Position numbers and translations under genes: made by a program. Below are positions 19,432 to 28,046 of a DNA stretch of 64,000 bases, piece after piece (within the stretch, counting starts at the first letter, position 1; the number at the start of each line of letters is the position of its first letter). The notes under the pieces were generated by a model, which was not told where the DNA came from, ran no database searches, and saw only the letters and a program-made list of their open reading frames with translations. This DNA is from Pseudomonas laurentiana. Lineage in GTDB: Bacteria; Pseudomonadota; Gammaproteobacteria; Pseudomonadales; Pseudomonadaceae. The stretch lies in contig NZ_BMQU01000002.1 of assembly GCF_014648275.1 (NCBI RefSeq), positions 1 through 64,000 on the forward strand, given 5' to 3'.

Positions 19432-21321
19432 ATGACTTACCAGCACTGCTATGATCGCTCCATTGCTGACCCCGCTGCGTTTTGGGCCGAGCAAGCCAAT
19501 GACCTGGCCTGGTACCGAAAGCCGACACAAACGCTGACCGAAAACGCCGATGGCACGCATCAATGGTTCAGCGATGGCCGCTTGAACAGCTGCTACCTGG
19601 CCCTCGATTATCAAATCGAGCAAGGCCGTGGCGAGCAGGTCGCGCTGATCTATGACTCCCCGGTAACCCATACCCAGCAATCCTTTACCTACCTGCAAAT
19701 GCGCGATGAAGTCGCACGTCTAGCCGGATTGCTGCGCCAGTTGGGTGTGGAAAAGGGTGATGGTGTCATCATCTACATGCCCATGGTGCCCCAGGCGGCC
19801 ATGGCCATGCTTGCCTGCGCCCGTATTGGCGCAGTGCATTCGGTGGTATTCGGTGGCTTTGCCGCCAATGAGTTGGCCCTGCGCATTGATGATGCCCGGC
19901 CAAAACTGCTGCTGACCGCTTCTTGCGGGTTGGAGTTCGACCGGGTCATTGCCTACAAACCCTTGGTCGACCGCGCCCTGCAACTGGCCCAACACCAACC
20001 CAAGCAGGTACTGGTGCTTCAGCGCCCGCAAGCCCACGCCGAGATGATCGAGGGGCGCGATCTGGATTGGCAGGCCGCTGTCGCCAGCGCCGAGCCGGTC
20101 GCGCCGGTCGAGCTGGGCGCTGCCGACCCGCTCTACATCATGTACACCTCCGGTACCACAGGAAAGCCCAAAGGCATCGTGCGCGAGAACGGCGGTAATG
20201 CCGTGGCGCTGAAGTTCGCCATGCAGCATATCTACGGCATGCAGCCGGGTGATGTCTGGTGGGGGATCTCCGATGTGGGCTGGGTCGTCGGGCACTCGTT
20301 GATCGTTTACGGGCCGCTGATGAATGGCTGCACCAGTGTGTTCTATGAGGGCAAGCCGATTCGTACACCAGACGCCGGTGCTTACTGGCGTGTGGTAGAG
20401 CAGTACAAGGTTAATGGGATGTTCTGCGCGCCGACAGCGATGCGGGCGGTCCGCAAGGAGGACCCGGAAGGTCTGCTGCTGCGTCAATATGATCTGAGTT
20501 CGTTGCGTCAGTTGTTCCTGGCTGGCGAGAAACTGGACTCCAGCACCCACCAATGGCTTGAGGCAACCAGTGGCAAGGCGGTCCACGATCACTGGTGGCA
20601 GACTGAAACCGGCTGGCCGGTGACAGCGCCCTGTGTCGGCCTTGATGGCAGTGGCGTGCGAGCGGGATCGAGCAACCGTGCGGTACCGGGTTACCACGTT
20701 CAGGTATTGGATGACGAAGGGCATCTGCTGGAGCCCAATCAGCAAGGTGCCATTGTCATTGCCTTGCCGTTGCCACCTGGCTGCAGCCAGACCTTGTGGG
20801 GTGACCACGCACGCTACGTGCAGTCGTACCTGCAGACCTATCCGGGTTACTACCATACCGGAGATGGTGGCTACCTGGATGACGACGGCTTTGTCTACAT
20901 CATGGGGCGCACCGATGATGTGATCAACGTCTCAGGCCATCGTCTGTCGACCGGTGAAATGGAAGACCTGGTGGCCGCGCATCCGGCCGTGGCCGAGTGT
21001 GCGGTGATCGGTGTCTATGACGAGATCAAGGGCCAGGTGCCACTTGCATTGGTAGTGCTCAAGGACGCGACGCCAATCAGTGAGCAGCAGTTGCAGAGCG
21101 AGCTGGTTGCCCGCGTTCGCGAGCAGATTGGCGCATTGGCCTGTTTCAATCAGGTTCGTGTGGTCAAGCGTCTGCCCAAGACCCGTTCGGGGAAAATCCT
21201 TCGGGCTGTGCTGCGCAAGATTGCCGATCAGCAACCCTACACGCCGCCATCGACCCTTGATGATCCAGCCGTACTGGATGAGATCGAGGCGGTGCTCGCA
21301 AGTCTCGCCCGGGCAGGCTGA
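19432..21321 (+). CDS. prpE: Propionyl-CoA synthetase-like acyl-CoA ligase
   Basis: A 629-residue AMP-forming acyl-CoA synthetase. It has the ACS N-terminal cap, the P-loop YIMYTSGTTGKPKGI near residue 240, the HWWQTETGWP adenylate motif near 390, YHTGDGG near 475 and the catalytic lysine motif KTRSGKILR near 585. Overall it resembles PrpE (propionate--CoA ligase) more than acetyl-CoA synthetase; WWQTETGWP is typical of that group. It acts in the cytoplasm to activate short carboxylates. No prp operon genes adjoin it. Confidence 0.8.
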   Translation: MTYQHCYDRSIADPAAFWAEQANDLAWYRKPTQTLTENADGTHQWFSDGRLNSCYLALDYQIEQGRGEQVALIYDSPVTHTQQSFTYLQMRDEVARLAGLLRQLGVEKGDGVIIYMPMVPQAAMAMLACARIGAVHSVVFGGFAANELALRIDDARPKLLLTASCGLEFDRVIAYKPLVDRALQLAQHQPKQVLVLQRPQAHAEMIEGRDLDWQAAVASAEPVAPVELGAADPLYIMYTSGTTGKPKGIVRENGGNAVALKFAMQHIYGMQPGDVWWGISDVGWVVGHSLIVYGPLMNGCTSVFYEGKPIRTPDAGAYWRVVEQYKVNGMFCAPTAMRAVRKEDPEGLLLRQYDLSSLRQLFLAGEKLDSSTHQWLEATSGKAVHDHWWQTETGWPVTAPCVGLDGSGVRAGSSNRAVPGYHVQVLDDEGHLLEPNQQGAIVIALPLPPGCSQTLWGDHARYVQSYLQTYPGYYHTGDGGYLDDDGFVYIMGRTDDVINVSGHRLSTGEMEDLVAAHPAVAECAVIGVYDEIKGQVPLALVVLKDATPISEQQLQSELVARVREQIGALACFNQVRVVKRLPKTRSGKILRAVLRKIADQQPYTPPSTLDDPAVLDEIEAVLASLARAG

Positions 21322-21330
21322 CGGGCTGAC

Positions 21331-21360
21331 GGTACATGGCTTGGAAGCAGGCCATGTACC
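21331..21360. terminator. Bidirectional hairpin between convergent genes
   Basis: GGTACATGGC (21331-21340) and GCCATGTACC (21351-21360) are exact complements around a 10-nt loop. The hairpin sits 9 nt after the acyl-CoA ligase stop and 8 nt from the stop of the leftward ATPase gene, so it probably serves both transcripts. Confidence 0.6.
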
Positions 21361-21368
21361 GCGAGGCC

Positions 21369-22532
21369 TCACCCTTGGGCCACCTGCCGTAGCTGCCCGA
21401 GGCGGCTGCGGGTCCGCGCCAGGTCGTTGGCCGAGCCTTGCAGGGCGGCTTCCAATGGCTGTTCGCCGATCAGCACAAGGTGCTTGTCCTGATCGTAAAG
21501 CACGTCAATCAGGTTGATGAAGCGCTGCTGGGCGGCTATCGAACAGTCCGCCAGGTTTGGCAGGCCGTCGATGATCCAGTGTTCAAAGCGCTGTGCCAAC
21601 TGCAAGTAATCGATAACGGCGGTGGGTTGTTCGCAGAGGGCTGCAAAGTCGAACGCGACACGCTCGCCGTCGACCCGCCAAGCCTGTACTTGACGCTTCC
21701 CCACTGCAAGGGCGGCGGGGTGCGCCGACGGCACGTCGAGGGCAGTGCGTTGTTCGGTGGTGCCCGGCCACAGGTAGCAACCCTGGGTAAAACGCTGATG
21801 ACGGCCGCTGCCCGGCAGGCCTCGGTAGTCTTCGCCACCCACTTCCACGACCTGCATGTGCTGTTTGATCAAGCGGATGACCGGCTCGAAACGCTGGTGG
21901 TAGAGGGGGTTGGGCAGCAGACCTTCGGGTGGGTAGTTGGAGGTGACCAGCAGCAGGATGTGTCGCTCGAACAATGCCTTGAACAGTTGGGTGATCAGCA
22001 TGGCATCACCGATGTCATGGACATGGAACTCATCGAAGCACAGGACTTTGCAGTCTTCGAGCAACTCGTCAAGGGTGCAGGCCAGCGCATTCTCGGCGTG
22101 GCGATGGCGGAACATGCCATCGTGCAACCGGGCGAAGAAATCATGGAAGTGCAGGCGACGCTTCTGTTCCAAGGTGATTGCCCGGAAGAACCCCTCCAGC
22201 AACCAGCTCTTGCCGCGTCCGACACCGCCATAGAGGTACAGGCTGCGAGCCTGGCCGCGTGCCAGCTGTTCGACCTGCCCGGCCATGAACCCGATCACCT
22301 GTTGCTGGCTTTGGCTCAGGGTATAGCCCTGTTCGTGGGCTTTGTGCTGGAACCACAGGCGCAACTGCTGAGCGGGGCCATCGTTGAGGGTCGAGCCTCG
22401 TTGCATACGCTGGCGCAAACTGCGCAAGGGTGAGCGAATCCAGGATGAAGAGGGCGGCTTTGCAGTCAACGCGGGTTCCTTGATGTAAGGGGAAAACAGC
22501 CCACCTTGAGCGAGCGCGGCTAATTTACCCAA
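21369..22532 (-). CDS. AFG1/ZapE-family ATPase
   Basis: A P-loop ATPase of up to 387 residues. The Walker A motif is LYGGVGRGKSWLLE near residue 107, the Walker B CFDEFHVHD near 165, and LLVTSNYPPEGLLPN is the ZapE/AFG1 sensor region. The C-terminal IDVLYDQDKHLVLIGE is also typical. E. coli ZapE regulates the Z-ring late in division; AFG1 homologues act in protein quality control. The frame opens with TTG at 22532 without a clear ribosome-binding site, and no ATG precedes the conserved region, so the start is uncertain. Confidence 0.8.
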   Translation of the reverse strand: MGKLAALAQGGLFSPYIKEPALTAKPPSSSWIRSPLRSLRQRMQRGSTLNDGPAQQLRLWFQHKAHEQGYTLSQSQQQVIGFMAGQVEQLARGQARSLYLYGGVGRGKSWLLEGFFRAITLEQKRRLHFHDFFARLHDGMFRHRHAENALACTLDELLEDCKVLCFDEFHVHDIGDAMLITQLFKALFERHILLLVTSNYPPEGLLPNPLYHQRFEPVIRLIKQHMQVVEVGGEDYRGLPGSGRHQRFTQGCYLWPGTTEQRTALDVPSAHPAALAVGKRQVQAWRVDGERVAFDFAALCEQPTAVIDYLQLAQRFEHWIIDGLPNLADCSIAAQQRFINLIDVLYDQDKHLVLIGEQPLEAALQGSANDLARTRSRLGQLRQVAQG

Positions 22533-22591
22533 TAGAGACGCAGGTCACCAGTGATCTTGAGACCGTGCGTGAGTGCGGTAGCGTGTGGCCA

Positions 22592-23440
22592 TCAGCTTGC
22601 CGCGCGACGAGTACACAAAGCTTCCAGGCTGTCGCGCAGTGCCACGCCATCGTCGTCCAATGCCGGGCGGGCATAGAGTGCCAAGGTCAGCCCGCTGATC
22701 GGCGCAAAGCCCTCATCTGTGGTCAGTACGCGATGGCTGGTTTCAACACTGCGTGCCGGGATCAGGCTGACCCCCAGACCTGCGCTTACTGCTGCGCTGA
22801 TGCTGGCCAGGCTGGTACTTGAGTAACTGATGCGCCAAGGGCGCCCGGCAGCTTCCAGCGCATGGATCATTTCCTGGCGATACAGCGCGCCCACCGGGAA
22901 CACCACCAGGGGTACGGGTTCGATTATCGGGTGTATGGCACTGGCGACCCAGGCCAACGGTTCTGGCCAATACGCATGACAATCACCGTCAGCGCCCCAT
23001 TGCTTGACCAGCAGCAGGTCCAATTCGCCATTACGGTACAGATGCAGCAGTGGCAAGCTCAGGCCACATTCGACCTCCAGGCGCATGCGTGGCCGCTCGG
23101 CCAGCAGGTGGCTCAATTGTGTCGTCAGAATCTCGCCAGCGAAGTCATCCGGTACCCCAAGGCGCAAGGCCACCTCCGACTGCTGGGGGCTCAGCGCGTG
23201 GCGCGCTTCTTCTTCCAGGCGCAGGATGCGCCTGGCATAGCCCAGCAGTCGCTCGCCCGCTTCGGTCGGCCAGATCTGCCGTTGGCTGCGGTCCAGCAAA
23301 CGGCAACCCAGGCTTTGCTCCAATCGAATGATCTGTTGGCTGATGGTGGACTGGGTGAGGTGCAGGCGCTCGCCCGCGCGGGTGAAACTGCCGGCCTCGA
23401 CGACGGTGACGAAGCTGCGCAACAGTAAAGGGTCAAGCAT
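22592..23440 (-). CDS. LysR-type regulator next to cynX-like transporter
   Basis: A 282-residue LysR regulator. The DNA-binding part is LRSFVTVVEAGSFTRAGERL with the recognition helix QSTISQQIIRLE. The effector domain is of the general LysR_substrate type. The ATG at 23440 is chosen over upstream codons because GGGAT precedes it and family proteins begin at this point. It diverges from an MFS transporter gene, with a palindrome between them, so it probably controls that gene. Confidence 0.83.
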   Translation of the reverse strand: MLDPLLLRSFVTVVEAGSFTRAGERLHLTQSTISQQIIRLEQSLGCRLLDRSQRQIWPTEAGERLLGYARRILRLEEEARHALSPQQSEVALRLGVPDDFAGEILTTQLSHLLAERPRMRLEVECGLSLPLLHLYRNGELDLLLVKQWGADGDCHAYWPEPLAWVASAIHPIIEPVPLVVFPVGALYRQEMIHALEAAGRPWRISYSSTSLASISAAVSAGLGVSLIPARSVETSHRVLTTDEGFAPISGLTLALYARPALDDDGVALRDSLEALCTRRAAS

Positions 23441-23460
23441 TCGATATCCCACTGGCATGC

Positions 23461-23480
23461 ATGAAATCAATTAATTTCAT
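23461..23480. promoter_or_regulatory. Palindromic operator between LysR and transporter genes
   Basis: ATGAAAT (23461-23467) and ATTTCAT (23474-23480) form a perfect dyad with a 6-nt AT-rich spacer. It lies 21 nt upstream of the LysR start and 61 nt upstream of the transporter start, the usual position for an autoregulating LysR site. Confidence 0.5.
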
Positions 23481-23541
23481 ACTACCCCGGCGTCTCAGGA
23501 TAATCACCGGCATCTGTTGAATCCCTTGAAAAGGCGCACGC

Positions 23542-24771
23542 ATGAACAGCGAAATGAACGCGCACCTGAGTCGATCCGGGGCGCTCGGCGGGCTGTTGGT
23601 GGTGGCGGTGGCGATTAACCTGCGGCCGATCCTGACCAGCATCGGCCCGTTGTTGGAGGAGATCCGTAACAGCACCGGCCTGGGTTACCAGCAGGCGGCA
23701 CTGCTGACTGCGTTGCCGGTGTTGTGCATGGGCCTGGTGCCGCTGCTGCAACCCTGGTTGCGGCGCTGGCTGAGTGAACACCATGGAATGGTTGCCGGGC
23801 TGGCAGCCATTGCCCTGGCGTGTACCTGGCGCCTGTTCCTGCACAGTGGTACGGCACTGATCGCCAGTGCTGCGCTCGCAGGCCTGGGTGTTGCCTTTAT
23901 CCAGGCCTTGATGCCTGGCCTGGTCAATCGTTGGTTTTCCAAGCGCCTGGCGTTGGCCATGGGGGTGTACTCGGCGGCGTTGATGAGCGGTGGCGGAATT
24001 GCTGCCGTGCTCGGCCCACGCGTCGCCGAAACGGCAGGGCATTGGCAGGCGGGGCTTGGTGTGTGGCTGCTGCCGGCGTTGCTGGCCCTGGTTTTGTGGT
24101 GCATGGCGCGGCCCCGCTCAGCGCAGGAACGCAGTGATCCAGGCACGGGGCGACACTTTTTCCGCAGCCGCCGCGCGTGGTTGCTGGCAGGTTACTTTGG
24201 CCTGATCAACGGCGGCTACACCAGTATGGTTGCCTGGCTACCTGCCTACTATCGACAGATCGGTGGCAGTGCCCAGGGCGGCGGCGAGTTGATCGGCTTT
24301 ATGACCCTGTTCCAGGTACTGGGTGCGTTGGGCCTGCCGCTGTTGCTGCGACGCTTGGCAGACCGACGCCCAGGTCTGCTGCTGGCCCTGTTGTCTCAAC
24401 TGCTGGGCTTTGTCGGCCTTTTGCTGGCGCCTTCGTTATGGTCAGGGCTGTGGGTGGCGTTGATCGGTTTTGGCTTGGGCGCCTGCTTCAGCCTGAGCCT
24501 GACCCTCACCCTTGAACATTTGCGCGACAAGCCTGCTGCGGCAGGCGCGCTGGCAGCGTTTGTTCAAGGTATCGGGTTCATCATCACTGGCATCATTCCC
24601 TATCTGACAGGCTGGCTGCGGGACATCAGCGGCGACTTCCAGGCGTCGTGGCTGTTGCTGACCCTGACAGTGGTACTGATGCTGGTGGTGACCTTGCGTT
24701 TTTCTCCGGGAGGTTATGCCTCAGCCATGACCGACAATGCCAAGTGCCAGGTGAGTCCTGCCGCGAGATGA
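23542..24771 (+). CDS. CynX/NimT-family MFS transporter
   Basis: A 409-residue, 12-helix MFS protein. The start VVAVAINLRPILTSIGPLLEEIR, with the NLRP motif in helix 1, is characteristic of CynX/NimT (cyanate or nitroimidazole transporter) proteins. GFGLGACFSLSLTLTLEH lies in helix 10. True substrates in Pseudomonas are generally unknown. Probably controlled by the divergent LysR regulator. A nested hairpin (24751-24789) overlaps its 3' end and may end the transcript. Confidence 0.8.
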   Translation: MNSEMNAHLSRSGALGGLLVVAVAINLRPILTSIGPLLEEIRNSTGLGYQQAALLTALPVLCMGLVPLLQPWLRRWLSEHHGMVAGLAAIALACTWRLFLHSGTALIASAALAGLGVAFIQALMPGLVNRWFSKRLALAMGVYSAALMSGGGIAAVLGPRVAETAGHWQAGLGVWLLPALLALVLWCMARPRSAQERSDPGTGRHFFRSRRAWLLAGYFGLINGGYTSMVAWLPAYYRQIGGSAQGGGELIGFMTLFQVLGALGLPLLLRRLADRRPGLLLALLSQLLGFVGLLLAPSLWSGLWVALIGFGLGACFSLSLTLTLEHLRDKPAAAGALAAFVQGIGFIITGIIPYLTGWLRDISGDFQASWLLLTLTVVLMLVVTLRFSPGGYASAMTDNAKCQVSPAAR

Positions 24772-24789
24772 TCTGCGGCACTGTCTCAC
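24751..24789 (+). terminator. Nested hairpin overlapping the transporter stop
   Basis: An outer pair GTGAG/CTCAC (24751-24755, 24785-24789) encloses an inner pair GCCGC/GCGGC (24760-24764, 24775-24779). The stop codon lies in the loop. No T-run follows, so the call is weak. Confidence 0.3.
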
Positions 24790-24891
24790 TGGCGTAACTG
24801 TAGGCACGCCGTTGATCCGCAAAACTCACGTCTTGTCTGGGCGACGCCACACTCAAGGGTGTCAGCCATTTCCACTTGGAGGGCAACCCTC

Positions 24892-25134
24892 ATGAAAAGC
24901 CGTTGGGTGTTCGCATCGGCATTGCTCGCCTGTGCTGCAGTGCAGGCGCAAGATGCAGTACCGTTGTATCACTATGGCATGCCGCTGGATGTGGCCAATG
25001 TAGTCAACCTGAGTGAGCCGGAGTCGATGCTGTGTGAGGTGGTGCAAGCTCGCATGGTCTACAAGGATTCGACCGGGCAAGTGCGTAGCCTGGACTACCT
25101 GAAGCTGGCACAAGTTTGTAGCAATGGCGGTTGA
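24892..25134 (+). CDS. Small periplasmic DUF2790 protein
   Basis: An 80-residue protein with a clear signal peptide (MKSRWVFASALLACAAVQAQ) followed by the DUF2790 domain: YHYGMPLDVANVVNL, then RMVYKDSTGQVRSLDYLKL and a final CSNGG. The family is common in Pseudomonas in several copies per genome and has no known function. TGGAGG lies 9 nt before the ATG. It stands alone between unrelated genes. Confidence 0.85.
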   Translation: MKSRWVFASALLACAAVQAQDAVPLYHYGMPLDVANVVNLSEPESMLCEVVQARMVYKDSTGQVRSLDYLKLAQVCSNGG

Positions 25135-25240
25135 TTCACTGCAATAGATAGGCTGGCCTGAGTGTAGTCATGGTGTGGGTAAGGGCTGCTGAACCCTGGG
25201 TAATCGCCATGACCGCACACAAGGCTTTTGCCTGCCGTGA

Positions 25241-25906
25241 GTGAATCAGCGTAGCCTTGCCGTGTCAGCCGCAATGGACCCGCTCATGGCCCCGCATAAA
25301 CCCAGCATTCGCCAACGCAATGTCGACAGCATTCTGCTTGCGGCTGAGAAAGTATTTGCCGAGAAAGGCTTCGCCGGCACCGCCATGGCCGATATTGCCG
25401 AAGCCGCAGCGTTGCCGCGCAGCAATGTGCACTACTACTTCAGCACCAAGGCAGAGTTGTATCAGGCCGTGGTGCTCGGTTTGCTTGAGGTGTGGAAGCA
25501 GGATGCGCTGTGCTTTGAGCTGTATGACGATCCGAGGATCGTGCTGAGCAGCTATATACGCGCCAAGATGAATCATTCACGTAGCCGGCCCCATGGCTCC
25601 AAGGTCTGGGCCGATGAAATCATTCATGGTGCCCCCAACCTCGGTACGGCCCTGGATGAGAGCCTGTACGGCTGGGCAAAACTGAAGGAAGCGAAAATTC
25701 GTCAGTGGGTTGAAGACGGGCGCATCCTGCCGGTCGAGCCCTCAGGACTGCTGTACATGATCTGGGCGTCGACCCAGCATTACGCCGACTTCAGTCATCA
25801 GGTCAGCTTGCTCAACGGGCATCAGCCACTCGATGACCTGCAGTTTGAACGCGCCGTGCAGACCGTGACCTGTGTCATCTTGCGGGGTATCGGGCTGGAA
25901 CCCTGA
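25241..25906 (+). CDS. RutR/YcdC-like TetR regulator
   Basis: Up to 221 residues from a GTG at 25241; ATGs at 25274 and 25286 are alternatives, since the DNA-binding domain begins after the latter. The helix-turn-helix is TAMADIAEAAALPRSNVHYYFSTKAELY. The C-terminal domain, with SYIRAKMNHSRSRPHGSKVWADEII, resembles that of RutR, the uracil-responsive repressor. A pyrimidine degradation cluster lies 14 kb away in this window, so a link is possible, but the gene is not adjacent to it. Confidence 0.78.
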   Translation: MNQRSLAVSAAMDPLMAPHKPSIRQRNVDSILLAAEKVFAEKGFAGTAMADIAEAAALPRSNVHYYFSTKAELYQAVVLGLLEVWKQDALCFELYDDPRIVLSSYIRAKMNHSRSRPHGSKVWADEIIHGAPNLGTALDESLYGWAKLKEAKIRQWVEDGRILPVEPSGLLYMIWASTQHYADFSHQVSLLNGHQPLDDLQFERAVQTVTCVILRGIGLEP

Positions 25907-25971
25907 CGACACCCCACGGGTAACGCTTACTGTGGCATGCTGGCCGACGTTGGTGACACCGGAATCAGGGA

Positions 25972-27390
25972 ATGAGCGTGCGGGATCTCAAGGACAGGCA
26001 GCAACTGCAGGAAAGGCTTGAAGGCGGTGTTTCCGTGTATGCATTGATCGACCCGTCACAGGCGGGCGAGGGTGAAGACACGGTGCTGGATGGGGTTGAA
26101 GTCCACTCGTTTGATGCTGCCCCGCAATCCCTTGGCCTCGCGCTGGACAGTGAGTGGGAACCCGAATCCTGGTTGCTGCGTCTGAGCCCTTCGGCCATGG
26201 CGACCTGGCCTGGGGACTGGCAGCCCGGCCTGAACTGGTTCAAGGTCGATTTTCGGCTGTCGACTTCGCCCGATGCTCAAGCGTCGTTGTATGCCTTCAG
26301 GGCGGTAGATGATGCCCCCACGCCGTTGGACATCCTCAATGTGCAGGTACTGGGTAACGGCAAGACGCTTCGCAAACTGATGCGCTTCAGCCAGTTGCGG
26401 GGCCTGCCTGTTTCCCCCAAGGCGAGTATCACCGAGTTGTTCCAGCAGGCTACCGACGAGTGTGATTGGCCGATGTTGGTCGTGCATGACGTCGGTCAGG
26501 CCAACTGGAACTCGCTGTTCCCCTGTTCGGTCTGCCCGCGCTGGGGAAGCCGCGCGGTGTTGTTCTACGACTGCGGTGTCCCGACAGGGTACAACTATGC
26601 CACGTTGCCCAGCCCGCCGTTGGACCCCTTTGCCAATGCGTTAGCCAAGGCACCGGTCATCCTGTCGCACTGGGACATGGACCACTGGGCTGGCGCTGCT
26701 GCCGGGCAGCCGCTTTTCGGTGGTCGTGGTATTCGCATCGCGTGGGATGCACGGGCCCTTGATCGCCCCTGGATCGTACCGAATCAAGGGCGTGCGCAGA
26801 GCGGTCAGCGTGTTTCCAGCATGGGGTGGAGACTGGCGCTTGCGTTGGCGCGGCGGGGCAATCTCTACCTCTGGCCGAGTCAACTCAATGGCGTCGTCAG
26901 CCGTCAGGGCCATCGCATCATCAAGTGTCAGCCACTGGGTGGCGGCAATGACAATAACAACACGGGGCTCGCCCTGTTAATCAATGCCGGCGCTTCCTCG
27001 CGTGAGCCGCAATACCTGCTGACGGTGGGCGATGCAGACTACTCATCGCTGTACCTTCATTACCCTCAGGCTCAGGTGTGTGGCTATCGAGGGCTGGTGG
27101 CCAGCCATCATGGCGGCAACATCAACAGTGTGCCGCCTGCGCCACTGGATCACCGGAGCAAGCTGGTTTATTCCCACGGCGCCAGGTACCACCATCCAAC
27201 GCACGCTGCACGTCTGGCCCACAGCGCAGCGGGCTGGCAACAGGTCCACGAAACCCATCAGCGGCGCAGCCGTCGTATTCACGGGGGTGTCCAGCAACAG
27301 GTGGGCAGCGTGAGCCTGGGCTATCACTGGCAGCCGTGTATTTGCGCGCACCTGCATCTGCCTGCCGATGCCAACTGCCCCATTCAGTAA
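25972..27390 (+). CDS. ComEC-like metallo-beta-lactamase-fold protein, orphan
   Basis: About 472 residues; GTG at 25978 is an alternative start with better spacing from AGGGA. Residues 1-160 match nothing I recognise. From residue 165 the order of motifs follows the ComEC-type metallo-beta-lactamase fold: HDVGQANWNSLF, LFYDCGVPTG, SHWDMDHWAG (H233, D235, D237, H238), LLTVGDADYSSL and ASHHGGN (H379, H380). The usual HxHxDH zinc motif is HxDxDH here. No membrane helices are evident, so it is probably a soluble hydrolase. It is not obviously in an operon. Substrate unknown. Confidence 0.7.
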   Translation: MSVRDLKDRQQLQERLEGGVSVYALIDPSQAGEGEDTVLDGVEVHSFDAAPQSLGLALDSEWEPESWLLRLSPSAMATWPGDWQPGLNWFKVDFRLSTSPDAQASLYAFRAVDDAPTPLDILNVQVLGNGKTLRKLMRFSQLRGLPVSPKASITELFQQATDECDWPMLVVHDVGQANWNSLFPCSVCPRWGSRAVLFYDCGVPTGYNYATLPSPPLDPFANALAKAPVILSHWDMDHWAGAAAGQPLFGGRGIRIAWDARALDRPWIVPNQGRAQSGQRVSSMGWRLALALARRGNLYLWPSQLNGVVSRQGHRIIKCQPLGGGNDNNNTGLALLINAGASSREPQYLLTVGDADYSSLYLHYPQAQVCGYRGLVASHHGGNINSVPPAPLDHRSKLVYSHGARYHHPTHAARLAHSAAGWQQVHETHQRRSRRIHGGVQQQVGSVSLGYHWQPCICAHLHLPADANCPIQ

Positions 27391-27403
27391 TGGCCGACCC
27401 GTA

Positions 27404-27889
27404 TCAGCTGTCGCCTCGCGCAAATGCGTGCAAGGTCTGGCCTTCCATCCGATAGCGCACCCACTCATCCTGGGGCTGTGCGCCAATCGAGCGATAGAAC
27501 TGAATGGCCGGTTCGTTCCAGTCCAGCACGCTCCACTCCAGGCGGCCGCATCCCTTGTCACAGGCCTCGCGGGCGATATGGCGCAGCAACTGCTTGCCTG
27601 CGCCGCTGCCGCGCTGGTCGGGGGTGATGTACAGGTCTTCCAGGTAAATACCGTTGCTGCCCAGCCAGGTGGAGTAGCTGAAAAAGTACACCGCATAGCC
27701 GATAACCTGGCCGTCGCGCTCGCCGATCAGCGCTTTGGCCGTGGCCTCGGGGCTGAACAGGCTGCGCTCGATATCGGCGAGGCTGGCGACCACCTCATGG
27801 CGGGCACGTTCGTAGTCGGCCAGTTCGATGATCAGATCGAGAATGCGCCCGGCGTCTTCAAGGCGGGCAGGGCGGATATGCACAGTCAT
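27404..27889 (-). CDS. GNAT-family N-acetyltransferase
   Basis: A 161-residue GNAT protein from the ATG at 27889; an in-frame ATG at 27925 would add 12 residues before the conserved IRPARLEDAGRI start. The acetyl-CoA loop is DQRGSGAGKQLL near residue 90, preceded by LEDLYI and followed by LEWSVLDWNEPAIQFYRSIGA. The latter pattern is that of diamine/thialysine N-acetyltransferases (SSAT-like), but the exact amine is not assured. Convergent with the MBL-fold gene, 13 nt away. Confidence 0.8.
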   Translation of the reverse strand: MTVHIRPARLEDAGRILDLIIELADYERARHEVVASLADIERSLFSPEATAKALIGERDGQVIGYAVYFFSYSTWLGSNGIYLEDLYITPDQRGSGAGKQLLRHIAREACDKGCGRLEWSVLDWNEPAIQFYRSIGAQPQDEWVRYRMEGQTLHAFARGDS

Positions 27890-28046
27890 GGGAAGGGTTT
27901 CTGCTGGCAAGGGACGGGCGACCATCGTAAACGTCGTGTCGTGATCGTCAACTCTGCCAGTACGCCAGTACCCACGATGACTCCGTGGGCACTGGCATTC
28001 TTGCGGTGCAAGGTCGGGCGTGTCCGCGAGTGAACGGGCCGTTGTA

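Noticed and set aside
19720-20856. 378-codon minus-strand frame
   Set aside because: Antisense to the acyl-CoA ligase, whose motifs are intact.
21438-22433. 331-codon plus-strand frame
   Set aside because: Antisense to the AFG1/ZapE-like ATPase, which carries complete Walker motifs.
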